A stretch of 64,000 nt of DNA, from positions 263,433,162 through 263,497,161 of the forward strand of contig OY856188.1 of NCBI GenBank assembly GCA_963693315.1. The letters are read 5' to 3'. Shown in pieces: positions 11,829-23,960 of this stretch. The notes beneath the pieces were generated by a model. That model searched no databases. It was not told the DNA's origin and was given only the letters and a program-made list of their open reading frames with translations. Origin of the DNA: Diogma glabrata (Eukaryota; Arthropoda; Insecta; Diptera; Cylindrotomidae). The position numbers and the translations under genes are program-made. Position 1 is the stretch's first letter, and each line of letters starts with the position of its first letter.

Positions 11829-13425
11829 ATGGGCTGAAATCTCACAGCTCTGAGATATCAAGACTTCGGTCTGGGTTAAGGATTTTGATATAGTTTTCGG
11901 CAAAAAACTTTTATGAGGACATGGTTTTTAGTTTTGGGCAGCGATGTATATCAAACATAACTCTTTGTTAAAGTACAAGTATTTGTAATCTCTGTTTAGA
12001 AATTTATTACAAAACTAACACGAAACATCAATACGTTGCCGGAAAATTATAATCAAAATTCCAAAAATATTGTTAAATTAAATAAAATCAAACTTTTTTC
12101 ATAATTCCAAAAATATTCCGAAAATTAGAATAAAATCAAATATTTAAACTTTTTCTAAATTCCAATAATATTCCAAAAATTCTTATGAATTTAAACTTTT
12201 CCAAAATTCTAAAAATATTGCAAAAATTATCACAAATCAAAAATTCAAACTTTTTCAAAATTCCAAAAATTATAATAAAATCAAAAATTAAAAATTTTTC
12301 AAAATTCTAAAAATATTCCAAAAATTCTTACAAAATCAAAAAATGAAACTTTTTTCAAAATTCTATGTATATGTAAAAAATTCAAAAATTTATTTTTTTC
12401 AAAATTCTAAAAATATTGCAAAAATTATAACAAAATCAAAAATTGAAACTTTTTCAAAATTCCAAAAATATTCCAAAAATTAGAATAAAATCAAATATTT
12501 AAACTTTTTCTAAATTCCAATAATATTCCAAAAATTCTTAAAAATTCAAACTTTTTCCAAAATTCTAAAAATATTGAAAAATTATTACAAAATCAAAAAT
12601 TAAATTTTTTTTCAAAATTCCAAAAATTATAATAAAATCAAAAATTAAAAATTTTTCAAAATTCTAAATATATTCAAAAAATTCTTACAAAATCAAAAAC
12701 TAAAACTTTTTCCAAAATTCTAAAAATATTGCAACAATTATTACAAAATCAAAAATACAAAGTTTTTTCAAAATTTCAAAAATATTTCAAAAACTATAAC
12801 AAATTCAAAAATGTCTATGTCCAATTTTTTTCAATTACATTTACGTCAAAAACAGCTATAATTTTTTTTCAAAAAATTTGTCTAAAAAAATAAATTAAAT
12901 CATTTTTTGACACACTTGACATTATTTTTTTCCGAAAAATTGGGTAAAAAAATCTTTCTTTTGACACACTTGACAACATTTTTTTGACAAAATTATAATG
13001 CAATAATTTAGTTTTTGATCTCACATACCAATCCCTACCATCAAGATTTCTCCAAATTCAATGTTCCTACTCGTAATCACTTAAAATGAACGTTTTTTAA
13101 GCCAAAAATATGAAATTTTGCTGTTTTCGATACACTTATGATTTTTTTGACACACTTCCGGTACAGTTATCGAACACAGCGTCCTTTCGGACCTGTCCCT
13201 TGAGCATACCTATTTCTAGAAAAAATTTTGAAATCCCTCCAGCGGTATTCCCTGCAGCGTAGGTAATGACGGCGGCCGAACGGCCGGACGGCCGGCAGAC
13301 AGACATACATTTTTTTTTGCTTTTTTAGAATCAGTAGATCCTAAAACGTCGAGAAATGCCAAAAAAAAGTGAGGGTAAGAATTTCACTTTGAGCTTTCAC
13401 ACCGAAGTAACATTCTTTGTAGAAA
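11829..13425 (+). repeat. R1 dispersed repeat, longest copy (copy b)
   Basis: Order of blocks: A end (11829-12006, containing CTCACAGCTCTGAG); a long degenerate array of 'caaaattccaaaaatat' type units (about 12050-12800); a zone with repeated TTGACACACTTGACA; a conserved block including CTTCCGGTACAG and CCTTTCGGAC; a GGCCG-rich stretch near 13270; and an end with GAATTTCACTTTGAGC. It has no ORF and no obvious terminal inverted repeats, and is probably a non-autonomous element of unknown class. Confidence 0.75.
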
Positions 13426-15743
13426 AACGCACTATTGGACGTGAACAAATGCTTTCATAATCACAACTTACTCAAAGGCTTAAGCTCCTAAGTACGATGA
13501 TACTCGTCATTGCTGATATACTCACGTGTGAAAAAATAGAGTAAGAGGCTAATAACACTTCTTCACAACTCAGTTTTGTTATTCTTTTCCACAATTAAAC
13601 GTATTATTTTGGCGTTTCAATAAAAACTTTATATCTTTTCAATAAAAACTGTATAAATATTTCAAAATCTTCAACGATCGGAAATCAAATGATGAAAAAA
13701 TTGATTAAATAGACAAAATGTCATCGACATTTAGATTGATAGAAAAACGTGAATTCATTCAATTGAAACTATAAAACTTGATTACTTAAGTGGAACGTAA
13801 ACTGTTTTCTACACAATGCTTTTGTTTTGTAATTTATAAGAGTTGTAATTATATTTTATAATATGTTTACGTTCACTTTTTAGGTTGTCAGTTGTGTTCA
13901 ATTTTTGAGAAGATGTTGGAAGATATTAGGATTAATAAGGTATCTTATCATCAATTGCAGATAGTGCTTGTGAATAACTTAAAAAACACGTAAATGGTCT
14001 GTTATGATTATTTTCCAGTGCGTAATCCCACTTTATAAATACCTTTGGTTGGTTCAATTTTTCAATCGAAAATTTCATTTAACTTGCAGTTTTACGTCAC
14101 GACTAATAAATATATTTGAAAAAAACTTAATTACACATTTTTACATTTACTCCAACCTCGATTTGCACGATTAATTGAAACAAACCAAGTACACAAGAAT
14201 ACAAATTATGCCACAATTCAAAAAAGCAAATATCTCAATCCAATTGTTGTTTATCCTTATGTTAGTTACACTTCTCCTTTTAGATTCTATAAATTCTATT
14301 CTAGTTGTATCTAGGTATTTGACATTAATTTTTCATTAAAATCAAAATGATTTCAAACCAATAAAAATCCGTTCAAACATATGGAATGAAACCAACACCG
14401 ATCTAATTATAAAGTTTATTTACAACAAAAAGATTTATTTTCGTCAAGGTTAGTCGAAAGCACATTAATTAGGTTTTTTTTCGTACATTTTTTGTTAGTA
14501 AAATTATTTTAAATTATATATAAAATTCATTATGATGTAACAAAGGCGAACTGCGTAATCATTTATTTCACGTATTTCTTAACAAATTTAACAGAATCCA
14601 GACAGGTTTATGTATCTTACCAAGAAAATTTACCAATTTTTCTCTTTATTTATTTTTAAATTAATTTTATTTATAGTAATCTCTTTTTCTATTTATATTT
14701 GAAGAAGTTAAATATTAAACATCAATTCACTTTCTATTTAATTAATTTCAATTAAACAAACCAAATGCAAAAATAAATAAATAATAAATTTGTATATTTT
14801 AACTTGAAATATTTTGTTTACATTGTACAAAAAGTTAACCTTTTGGATAAGTAGAATCACTTTTCCAAGCGCAAAGCTTTAAGAGAAGAGACTTCCCTTT
14901 TACATTGAAGATACATAAACAGAAAACCAAACGATTTAAATCCAAACTGATTTCCAACAAACAAAGTATGTACATAAATTACAAGAATAAATAAATAGCC
15001 TTAGGTTCAATATTTTAATTAATACTATAAACAATGTCGTCATTATATTAGCATATTGTGGACATGGTTTGGAAATATTAATATAAATAATTACAAGAAA
15101 AAGTTAAGAAAATAATTTTTGTTTGTTTGTGTTGTACAAGAAAATGACTGCGAATGATAAAAATGAAGGTCAATATATATGATTAATATAAATATTCAAC
15201 TTAATGATTGAAATTGTAACGATGAGTTTATTGGTTGGCTTCTGTTTAAATATTTTTTCTGTTTTGAAACTAGTTTTTTTGTTTTAAGTGGTAAGTGATG
15301 AAATCAATAGAAGAGATTGAATGAAACTGCTTTGATTAATCGTGAGAAATATTTTTACCATATTGAAAATAGTGGACCGTTTGCTTATCGAATGAATTTG
15401 TATTTCAAAAGTGAGACTTTTAATTTAAATACTTAATCGCAATATAAAATTTGTTACTTTGGCTTCCGTTTTGTCATCAATTTTTTCAGCGACTTTCCAC
15501 TATGAGATTGGTCTGAAGTTCCTATAAAAGCGATTCTATAAAAGCTTCAACAATTGCATCGAAATCCATACAATCACAATGACACATTTCCCGCGTTTGC
15601 TCATACTGGGTATATGTACATATATCATTATAATTGACGACATATTCCTCGTTTTTGTCATCATTATATGAAAAAATGGGCTTAAATTACAGATACTGAA
15701 TATAAAAATCGAATTATGACATTTTGTTTTTTTTGTTAAATAC
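13426..15743. other. A+T-rich sequence, nothing recognised
   Basis: No coding block, RNA gene or internally repeated structure was detected on either strand. Confidence 0.5.
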
Positions 15744-16145
15744 TAGGGTGGCCCTAAATTACCCTAGAGTCTTTTTTTTCAGTATACAGTATGCGGCCAC
15801 CCCCCCTTTTCGGGTCAATACCCATAAAAATATTATTTGCAAGATTTGAAATCAATCGTTCAACTGTAATTCGTCACCCGGCCACTTAAAGTTAAGAGGT
15901 TTTGTTCTGGCCATTAAAAAAAATAAATTTTTTGTACGACACTCTCCCATTTCGTGTCAATACCCATAACAATATTTTTGCAAAATTTGAAATCAATCGT
16001 TCAATTCTAAAGCGTGCCCCCGGCCAGAACAAAACCTCTCAACCTCTTAAGTCGCCGGGGCACGCCTTAGAGTTGAACGATTGATTTAAAATTTTGAAAA
16101 TAATATTTTTTTAAGTATTGACACGAAATGGGAGGGTGTGGTATA
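15744..16145. mobile_element. Fold-back (inverted repeat) MITE-like element
   Basis: Arm 15943-16024 and arm 16053-16133 are near-perfect reverse complements about 80 bp long. An extra direct copy of the same arm lies at 15807-15883, followed by a block (GAGGTTTTGTTCTGGCC) that is mirrored at 16022-16050. The left end, with CTAGGGTGGCCCTAAATTA, resembles a known type of insect MITE terminus. The matching right end is missing, suggesting rearrangement or truncation. Confidence 0.75.
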
Positions 16146-16744
16146 ATTAACACTAAACATGCCTAACTTAGAATAAAAAAAAAAAATTTGGTTAAATACA
16201 GATTTTTTTCTTAATAAAACTGATGATTCTTTGGCAGCAATTTTATCAAGAATGACAGCTAAAGACGGACTTAGATACCTACAAAGACCTGTGAAATCGC
16301 TGCTAACTGGTACGTTTTTTGCTACTTGTAGAATAAAAATCAACAAGAAATCGCCCAGTGGCCGAAATTCGGCCATTGTAAATAGAAATTGTAAATAGAA
16401 CTCCCAACCAAATAGCTACAACACATTATTTCAGAGTTTTATTAATTGATATAGATTGATTTTAAACTTTGAAACAAATAACTTGAAAAAAAAAAACAAA
16501 ATAACCGAACAAAAAACTCAAAAAACACAATTAACACATTTTTGCCATTTTTTTTTTAAAATCGTCAGAATTCAAAAAAAGTATTTTTCGACACATCTAC
16601 TACTCAAGACCTTTTCTACAATATACATATTGCCACACTTTTGATGGAGCAATTATTTAAAAATTGTACCGCAAAAATTTTGCTTGCGTATTTATATTTA
16701 GATTATTTGATATATATAATATGGTTATACATGCTTAAAACCTA
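16146..16744. other. A+T-rich sequence, possible tiny transposase scrap
   Basis: One plus-strand frame near 16210-16270 reads DDSLAAILSRMTAKDGLRY, faintly like a conserved stretch of some hAT-type transposases. It is too short and isolated to call. Nothing else was recognised. Confidence 0.3.
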
Positions 16745-17815
16745 TGTATCAAACAGAGATAATTAAAGATTCAGGATGTTCTTTGGGACGATATGTGATT
16801 GGCCTTGATTTTTTCGACAATTGAAAGGGGATAGTCTAAAGTCTAAATGAATGTGACATGAAAATTGATGGTCCCTGGTCTATTGTTGAAATTGATGAGA
16901 CTCAGTTCTGGAAGAGAAAATATCACAAGGGCCATCGTGTAAAAAGGTTTTGTGAGTAGGGAGGATAGGAAGACCCCAAGAAAAGAAATATTCTCATAAT
17001 TTTTGGTGATTTTTCCATTAAATTGTATTTTTATTATAGTCAACATTCTAAGTCACGAATGTATAGTCATTATTGATTGTTTCCAATCAATGCGAAATCA
17101 ATAAGTGACACTTGGTCAATCATCGTCAAATATGCGCTTGCGTATTAGACAACATTTTGGGGAATTTTAATTATTCAGGATTTTTGTGAGCAATTGAACT
17201 AAGTAACTACGGAAATAATTTGAATTTTTTTCAATTCAAAAGTATTGTTGGAGATAAATCGTGTCTGCCAAAGGATTTGGACTCATTCTAGCACTGATGA
17301 GGTTATAAGTTCGAATCCCAACCAAAACACGTACAAAACAAAAAAAGAGGTTTTTTCCTGATTGATTTCCAACAATACCTTTGAATTGAAAAAAATAAAA
17401 TTATTTCCTTAGTTGCTTAAGTTCAATTGTTCACAAAAATCCCGGAGTATTTTCATAATGTTTTATATTACTGCTGACAATCGATCTGCGGAGACAATGG
17501 CAAATATTCTAGACCGCTTTATTCACCAGTGTTCGATAATACAAACATGTGGAAGGGTTATGTGCAACCATGTGCACGTCTTGATTTAGATTTTAGTTAG
17601 AGCATAAAACAGTGAATCACACATTTTATTTTAAAAACAAGATACGGTAGTCCATAGTAGTACAATAGAAGGGTTAAATAACGGTTTGAAAACACTTATT
17701 GTTCCGAGGAATAGTACAATGGATGCGACTTATGAGAATTTATCGTATATTTTATATGACGTTGCATGCATAAAAAGGATCTTTGGAAGGGGTTTATCAA
17801 TTCCTTGAAAGAAGT
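16745..17815 (+). pseudogene. Merlin (IS1595/ISXO2-like) transposase relic
   Basis: The fragment at about 16880-16950 reads IVEIDETQFWKRKYHKGHRV, matching the strongly conserved block around the first catalytic aspartate of Merlin/IS1595 DDE transposases (VEIDE-[SA]-KFGKRKYN-GHRV type). After an interruption, 17475-17520 reads ADNRSAETMANILDRFI, like the family's PDRSAETL segment. The stretch 17660-17800 reads STIEGLNNGLKTL and onward, like the conserved IEG/ST-W-LK region near the last catalytic residue. Multiple stops and frame shifts break it, and a MITE sits inside. Family assignment is by recognition, not by search. It cannot encode an active enzyme. Confidence 0.75.
17176..17445. mobile_element. 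MITE with ~78-bp TIRs and a tRNA-like B box
   Basis: The left arm (17176-17253, starting CAGGATTTTTGTGAGCAATT) and right arm (17368-17445) are reverse complements at high similarity. The central ~115 bp contains AGTTCGAATCC at 17308-17318, a 10/11 match to the RNA polymerase III B-box consensus as found in tRNA T-arms, followed by CAACC. No good A box was found. It is inserted between two conserved pieces of the Merlin relic, so it is younger than that element. Target duplication is unclear. Confidence 0.75.
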
Positions 17816-18764
17816 TAAATGCAATTAAATTACCATAAAAGGAAATTTTTCGGGTGTATCAAAAAAGTGTTTTTTCATTAATATTGTTCCCTGATATTTT
17901 GTTTGATATCCATTTTGGGTGTATGTCATGCAATAGGGTTAGGGCGGACAGTCCAACTAAAAGAAATACTTTGGTTTATAATTAATTTTCATCAAAAAGC
18001 GATTAACCGATTATCATACAAATAATAACCGAAAACCGGTTTTAAAAATAATTTCAAAATTTTGCAATCACCAGCTAGTGCTAATCAACTTCATTGCTCG
18101 AGTAATGAGATTATCTTTACTAGCCCTGATCGCCTTATGAGAATCGAACCAAAACTAATTTTAAATGCTCGTTCGAATGCTCGAAAATATCTATTAAAAT
18201 CAGTGCAATATTTCATATGATTTTGTTCATTATGTTTATATAAAGTCCGTGTGATGACAATTTTGTACAGTGAGCAGATTTATGCAGACGAAATAAATGA
18301 TATAACTCAGCGCTCGAATGTAATTTTATTTATAAAAGTAATTGAAGCAAATACATTATATGACGTATGGTAAATAAATCTGCTTACAACATGAAATTAA
18401 TTCAATATAGCTTTGAATCGTAATTTTTGTTTTGTATAAAAAACTAAAATAAATAAAAAATTAAAATTTTTATATAATAAATAACAATAAAAACTAAAAA
18501 CGTCTACAAAATCGAAAGAAACAAAAAAAATAGAAGAAACATTAAAAACTAAAAAAAATATTGCGACGCTGATGCATAGGCTGACTTCACCACAGCTCTG
18601 GAAACATAGTGTTCTGGTATATAATGAGCTCATATTCCTCAAATACTTAAATGAACAGCTAACCAATGTTATAGACATCGTAGAGTTAATAATAAGAATA
18701 TTAAAACAAGCAGTAGTATCCCAACAAATATAAATTCTGTTGTACGAGAAGAAGTAAAAAAAAT
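17816..18764. other. A+T-rich sequence, nothing recognised
   Basis: No credible coding or structured feature was detected. Confidence 0.5.
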
Positions 18765-19470
18765 TGTGACCGGAAGTGACAAACCGGAAGTTGGTATGCA
18801 GAACCGTACTAAATGCTTATGTACCAAGTTTCATACAATTCGATTATCAGGTACAGATGTTATTGAGCTTTCAAAACCGCAGGTACTCGGGGACCCCCAC
18901 CACTTTATTTAATATCGCTAAAAAAACTAATCAGCTCCTTGCCATACAAATTTGCATATTTTTTTAGAGTGTTATCAAAATTTATTAACGAACGAATGTT
19001 GTATGCTCCCAACAAACTTTGAAAAAATAGTGATAAAATAAACAGGTGTTCGGGAGGCCCCCACCACTTATCCCAATATTGTCCCAAAACTAATCAGTTC
19101 TTTGTCATTAAAATATCCATTTTTTATAAAAGTATTATCAAAATTGACTATATTGAACGAAGTCTGTGTGCTCCCAACAAACATTAAAACATGGTAAAAA
19201 AAAACCACAACTTGTATGGTCCACAACCAACGTTTCATGACAATCGATCTGTAATTGCAGGCTACTGTAGGGATAAACACTTGAAAAAAAAACTTTTTAA
19301 CCGGAAGTGGCAAACCGGAAGTTGGTATGCCGAAATACTGGAAACAATACTAAAACCTTAAATACCAAATTTAAATAAGGTCGAAAGCAGGACTGAGAAG
19401 TTATTGAAGATTTAAGCTAAGAGGTGTTCGGCAGCCCCCGCCATTTCGTCCAATTTTGAAATGAATTCAG
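18765..19470. repeat. Composite repeat with CCGGAAGT motifs
   Basis: The block 'ACCGGAAGTGACAAACCGGA' with AGTTGGTATGC occurs at about 18771 and again at about 19301. Between them, a unit with CTAATCAG, TATTAACG or a similar stretch, TGCTCCCAACAAAC and GCCCCCACCACTT type text is duplicated (about 18917-19080 and 19081-19205). Tandem internal duplication without ORFs suggests a non-autonomous interspersed element; class is unknown. Confidence 0.6.
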
Positions 19471-21127
19471 ATCTTCCATTTTCATGTGAACCTAAATCAT
19501 TTGCCAAAGTTTCATTAAGATCCTATGCACGAATGTCACCCACTCAGAAACGCACCTACAAACCCAACCACCTACCCACCCACCCTACACACAGCCGTAT
19601 ACCAAAATTTTTATTGGCTATTAAGATAGAGGATTATCCAAAACAAAAGAAAAAACAAAATTTGGAGCATGTAAGATTTTTTTTTCTCGGTAGATTGCAT
19701 TACTTCACACAATTTAAAATTGTGGTGAAGTAAAAATAAAAAAATATATAAAAACTTCTAAACACCACAAAAATAACAAATGAAATAAAATTTTTTTATC
19801 GAAATACACTTGGCTTGTGGTGAGGAGAAAACTTATTGCAAAAAGGTGTATAAAAAATAATTCTGACTGCACCACCTTCCTACCTCGTTTAAAAAAAAAT
19901 CCAGCCGACGACGAGATAGTGAGATACAATCTGCACAATGGAATTGCATTTCAAGTTGCTGTGATATTTTACAGAATCCAGAATTTTCTTGACATTTTTT
20001 CTTGCTTGAAACCTACACAAGGAATTATTCGTCCAAAATTAGGGAAATTGGCGTCTAAAATGAATTTTATTCACAACTAACGCAGAAGTGCAAAAAATGT
20101 CTATGAATTTTAAGGAACTATATCCCTGAAAAACTTGGTATGAAGAGAAAGGATATATGGGAATGTTAGTTGAGATTAAAGCATTTCTGCAGAGTGTTAT
20201 TTGGAAAACTCGCGATGTTTGACGCGTAGTTTGACCAGAAAGTTTCTACAAGAGTGGAGGAGGATGAAACAGAGACACCAAAACATTAGATAGCAAGAAG
20301 GGTTAGGCGAAAGTGCTTTATGTCACCTGAACCCACAGAACTGCTAGAAACACTCTTTCACTTCATTAACACTTGATTTTTAGCCACCTATAAGCAATAT
20401 GTTCCTTATATTTTACTGCTAATGGAGACACATTGGTTATTACTGAACGAATTTTCCTTAAGAAAAATATTTCTGACATATAGGTAGCTTTAATGCGATG
20501 GGTAATGTTCTTTCAAAATATATCTAAGATTTAACGATTGATAGTTAAAACATATTTTTCTAAATTAAATTGTACCTGTTACTTTGAAAAAACGTGACAA
20601 ACAATAAAAAAAAATACATACCGAACCTATTTTAGTAAATTAAGGATAATTTATTACTGATTCATAAAAGGATAACTAACACAAAATAAAATATGATTTA
20701 TTTTGAAATATGTCAGATTTATTTTATTTGCTGTCAAATAATCTAAATTTATATTATCTTAAAACTAAGATTTCATTTAGACTTTTACTGCGAAGGATAT
20801 ATTTATACTAATTTTTTTTTTTTAATTTTGTGTTAAGAAAATGATTTGTACTTTGAAGAAGAGAGAATAACAGAATTCATTGTTTATTTAAGATATTTTT
20901 AAAATAAACTATTTTTTTTTTCAATTTTTGACCTTCGTATTATATGTATCGATTATTAGCCTCTTATTGAATTATTCAGTTTTCTTTTAAGATGAAAATC
21001 TTTTTTAATTTTTTTCAAGTATTTTGTTTTGATTGATTTCAAAATAGTCGATACGGTTTTTGTAATACGATTAATAATATGTTCTTTGATTTTATTATTT
21101 AATGATCTTTGCAATAAGAAAATATGA
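19471..21127. other. Mixed A+T-rich sequence, nothing firmly recognised
   Basis: A hairpin lies at 19700-19733. The stretch 20090-20350 is somewhat less A+T rich but has no readable protein similarity. The frames near 19461-20080 look composition driven or are unidentifiable debris. Confidence 0.4.
19700..19733. repeat. Short hairpin
   Basis: TTACTTCACACAATTT (19700-19715) pairs with AAATTGTGGTGAAGTAA (19717-19733) with a single bulged G and almost no loop. Confidence 0.75.
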
Positions 21128-22420
21128 AGAGACTGAAATCTCACAGTTCTCAGATATCAAGACTTCGGTCTGGATTAAGGATTTTGATATAGTTTTCGGC
21201 AAAAAACTATTATGAGGACATGGTTTTTAATTTCAGGCAGCGATGTATATCAAACATAACTCTTTGTTAAAGTACGAGTTTTTTTTTATCTCTGTTTAGA
21301 TTTATTACAGAACTAAAAAGAAACATCAATACGTTGCCGGAAAATTATAACAGATCATAAATTAACAAAATTTAGTGAAAAGATGATACAATCCAAAAAA
21401 AATTCCAAAATCAAGAAGCAAAACTTTTTTCAAAATTCCAAAAATTATAATAAAATCAAAAATTCAAACTTTTTTCAAAATTCTAAAAATATTGCAAAAA
21501 TTCTTACAAAATCAAAAATTGAAATTTTTTTCAAATTCTAAAAATATATATAAAATTCACAAATTCGAAAATTCTAATTTTTTTCAAAATTCTAAAAATA
21601 TTGCAAAAATTATTACAAAATCAATTATTAAAACTTTTTCAAAATTCCAAAAATATTTCAAAAAAAATAACAAATTCAAAAATTTCCATGTCCAATTACA
21701 TTTACGTCATACAAATAACTAAATTTTTTTTGCCAAAAAATTGGCTAAAAAATAAATGAAATCAGTTTTTCGACACACTTGACAATATTTTTTTGACAAA
21801 CTTATAATGCAATAAAACTCTCAATAATAACAATTTCATGTTCATTACATTTCATTTCATACAAATAACTAATTTAATTTTTTTCTTAAAAAAATAAATG
21901 AAAATCATTCTTTTGACACACTTGACATTATTTTTTGACAAACTTATAATTCTCTATAATAATAATAAAATTTCACGTCATACAAATAATTAATTTTATT
22001 TTTTTCCAAAAAATTGGGTAAATAAATAATTAAAAATCTTTCTTCTGACAAACTTGACAACATTTTTTTGACAAACTTTTAATGCAATAATCTAGTTTTT
22101 GATCTCACATACCAATTCCAACCATCAAGATTTCTCCACCTTCTTTGTTCCTATTCATTATCATTCAAAGTGAACGTTTTAAGCAAAAAATATTCATATT
22201 TCCTTGTGTTGACACACTTGACGATTTTTTTGACACGCTTCCGGTACAGATGCCGTCCTTTCGGATTCTTAATATTAAGTTTGCCTATTTTTAGAAACCA
22301 AAATTGTTTAAATCCCTTCAGCGGTTTTCTAGATTTCGTCGGTTCGAACGGCCGACATATTAAGCAAAAAGTGGAGGTAATAATTTCACTTTTAGGTCTT
22401 TCAGACTGAAGTAATTATAA
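21128..22420 (+). repeat. R1 dispersed repeat (copy c)
   Basis: Same block order as the copy at 11829: the A end (CTCACAGTTCTCAGATATC), a shorter A/T array (about 21380-21690), several GACACACTTGACA motifs, a block with CTTCCGGTACAG and CCTTTCGGA, a short GGTTCGAACGGCCG remnant, and a TTTCACTTTTAGG end. About 300 bp shorter than copy b, mostly through loss of A/T units. Confidence 0.75.
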
Positions 22421-23586
22421 ATCTAAGTTTTAATGCGTTTAAAATAATTGAAATTTGTGACTTTCTACATATTAAGTTTAAGTGGTTAATGCGCGATAAT
22501 TAATTTTGTTTATACCATTTATCACCCCAAATGGTATAAACTCAAAAAAAATTCATCTGAAGATATAAATCAAAACAATTTTGCAATCTCATTTTTTATA
22601 TAAAAAAGTTTACACTAATATCTCAAACTTTAAGTTCAAAATTGAATTTTAGTTCGTTAAAATGTCATTTGTCAGAATTAACATAACCTTTTAATCCTCT
22701 TGTGAGAAAAGATTTTAAGTTTCTGAAATCAAATTTTTTTTTAGGTTAGAACATATAGAAAAAATAATAAAATAGGTGTGGTTTTCTTAAGTTGGTATAA
22801 ATAATTGGTTTTGAGGTAGATTTACTCTGATAAATTTTTTAAACAACGAAAAAATATAGAATTATGAAAATAATATATTTTTACTTGATACCAAAAATAT
22901 TGTTAATAGATAAAAATTGTAACATTTACTTAATTCTAAAACTAACTAATAAAAGTAATAATAATAATTTAGTTATTATCGCATTGTGGGTGGTATTTAT
23001 TGTATATGTATAATGTATATTGAATTAATTCAATTTGCATTTTTTCGTTGGATTATAAAGATTATCTGGATTTATTTATAGGTTGGAATAAAATTTTTTT
23101 AACCATAAATTTTCATTTGAATTTCGTTTTTGTATTTATCGTAGTAAGATATGTTCGATTAACTGCAGGCTGTATGTTTAATTTGATATGATCAGTGTAT
23201 TTTATTGGAGTTTTAAAACATCAATAAACTATGTTAGTAAATGGGTTTCCACACAAGATCTCCTTTAAAAACTATTATGTCTCTACGAATAATGTACACA
23301 GAATTAAAGATTTTCATAAATGCTCGTTTATCTATGGGTACTTTACACTAAACCTCACTTTTATTTAAAGTAAAATAATAATTACTTTCATTAAAAATAA
23401 ATTTCATGTTCCCATTAATTGAACTAAACTTTTAACTGATTTCAGGTTGATTGCACTAGAAATTAATATTCACCAAATTATCCCACCATACATTAAGATC
23501 GACCTTATTTAAGTCGTGTAAGGCTAATATAGTAGGCAGAATGCCACATTACTTGTGTTTTTACAAAGAACTTATTATTGGTGCAT
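22421..23586. other. A+T-rich sequence, one small hairpin
   Basis: A perfect 12-bp hairpin lies at 22509-22540 (TTTATACCATTT, loop ATCACCCC, then AAATGGTATAAA). Nothing else was recognised. Confidence 0.5.
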
Positions 23587-23960
23587 GGAGGGATCAGTTT
23601 TCATTGTTTTTTTTATTTTTTTTTATTTTTGATCAACGGGTGTGACAACCCCGCGTACTCCAGTCCCTGCTATTGACATACGAGTTAACGTGAGATATCA
23701 CATACCACAGGCAATAGCAGTGAGATATCACTAGCCAAGGTGACATCTTTGGGGCGGTGGCGGATGAACTGTATTCAGTCAACGGTAGTACCCTCAATCT
23801 TAGCTGTGAAATAGTCCTTGATGATGAGACGCTATTGCTTCCTTAGGGAAACGAGCCTTCATATAACTATGTGTGTTCTTTAATCTTTAAGAAAGACGGT
23901 GCGTCACAGGATCAAGGAATATGCCGCCGGCTGGATTATTGGCAACTACATTTTTGTTTT
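23587..23960. other. Isolated G+C-richer segment of unknown origin
   Basis: After a T-rich run, about 310 bp from 23640 are clearly more balanced in base composition than their surroundings, with motifs such as GTGACAACCCCGCG, a doubled GTGAGATATCAC(A/T) at about 23690 and 23723, and GCCGCCGGCTGG. Frames on both strands contain stops and no protein was recognised. It could be an old retroelement end or a foreign repeat. Confidence 0.4.

Noticed and set aside
16210..16270. hAT-like transposase scrap (SLAAILSRMTAKDGLRY)
   Set aside because: Only about 20 residues resemble the family, and the flanks give no supporting blocks.
17256..17340. Possible functional tRNA gene
   Set aside because: A B box is present, but no A box, no cloverleaf with proper acceptor and anticodon stems, and the segment lies inside a MITE.
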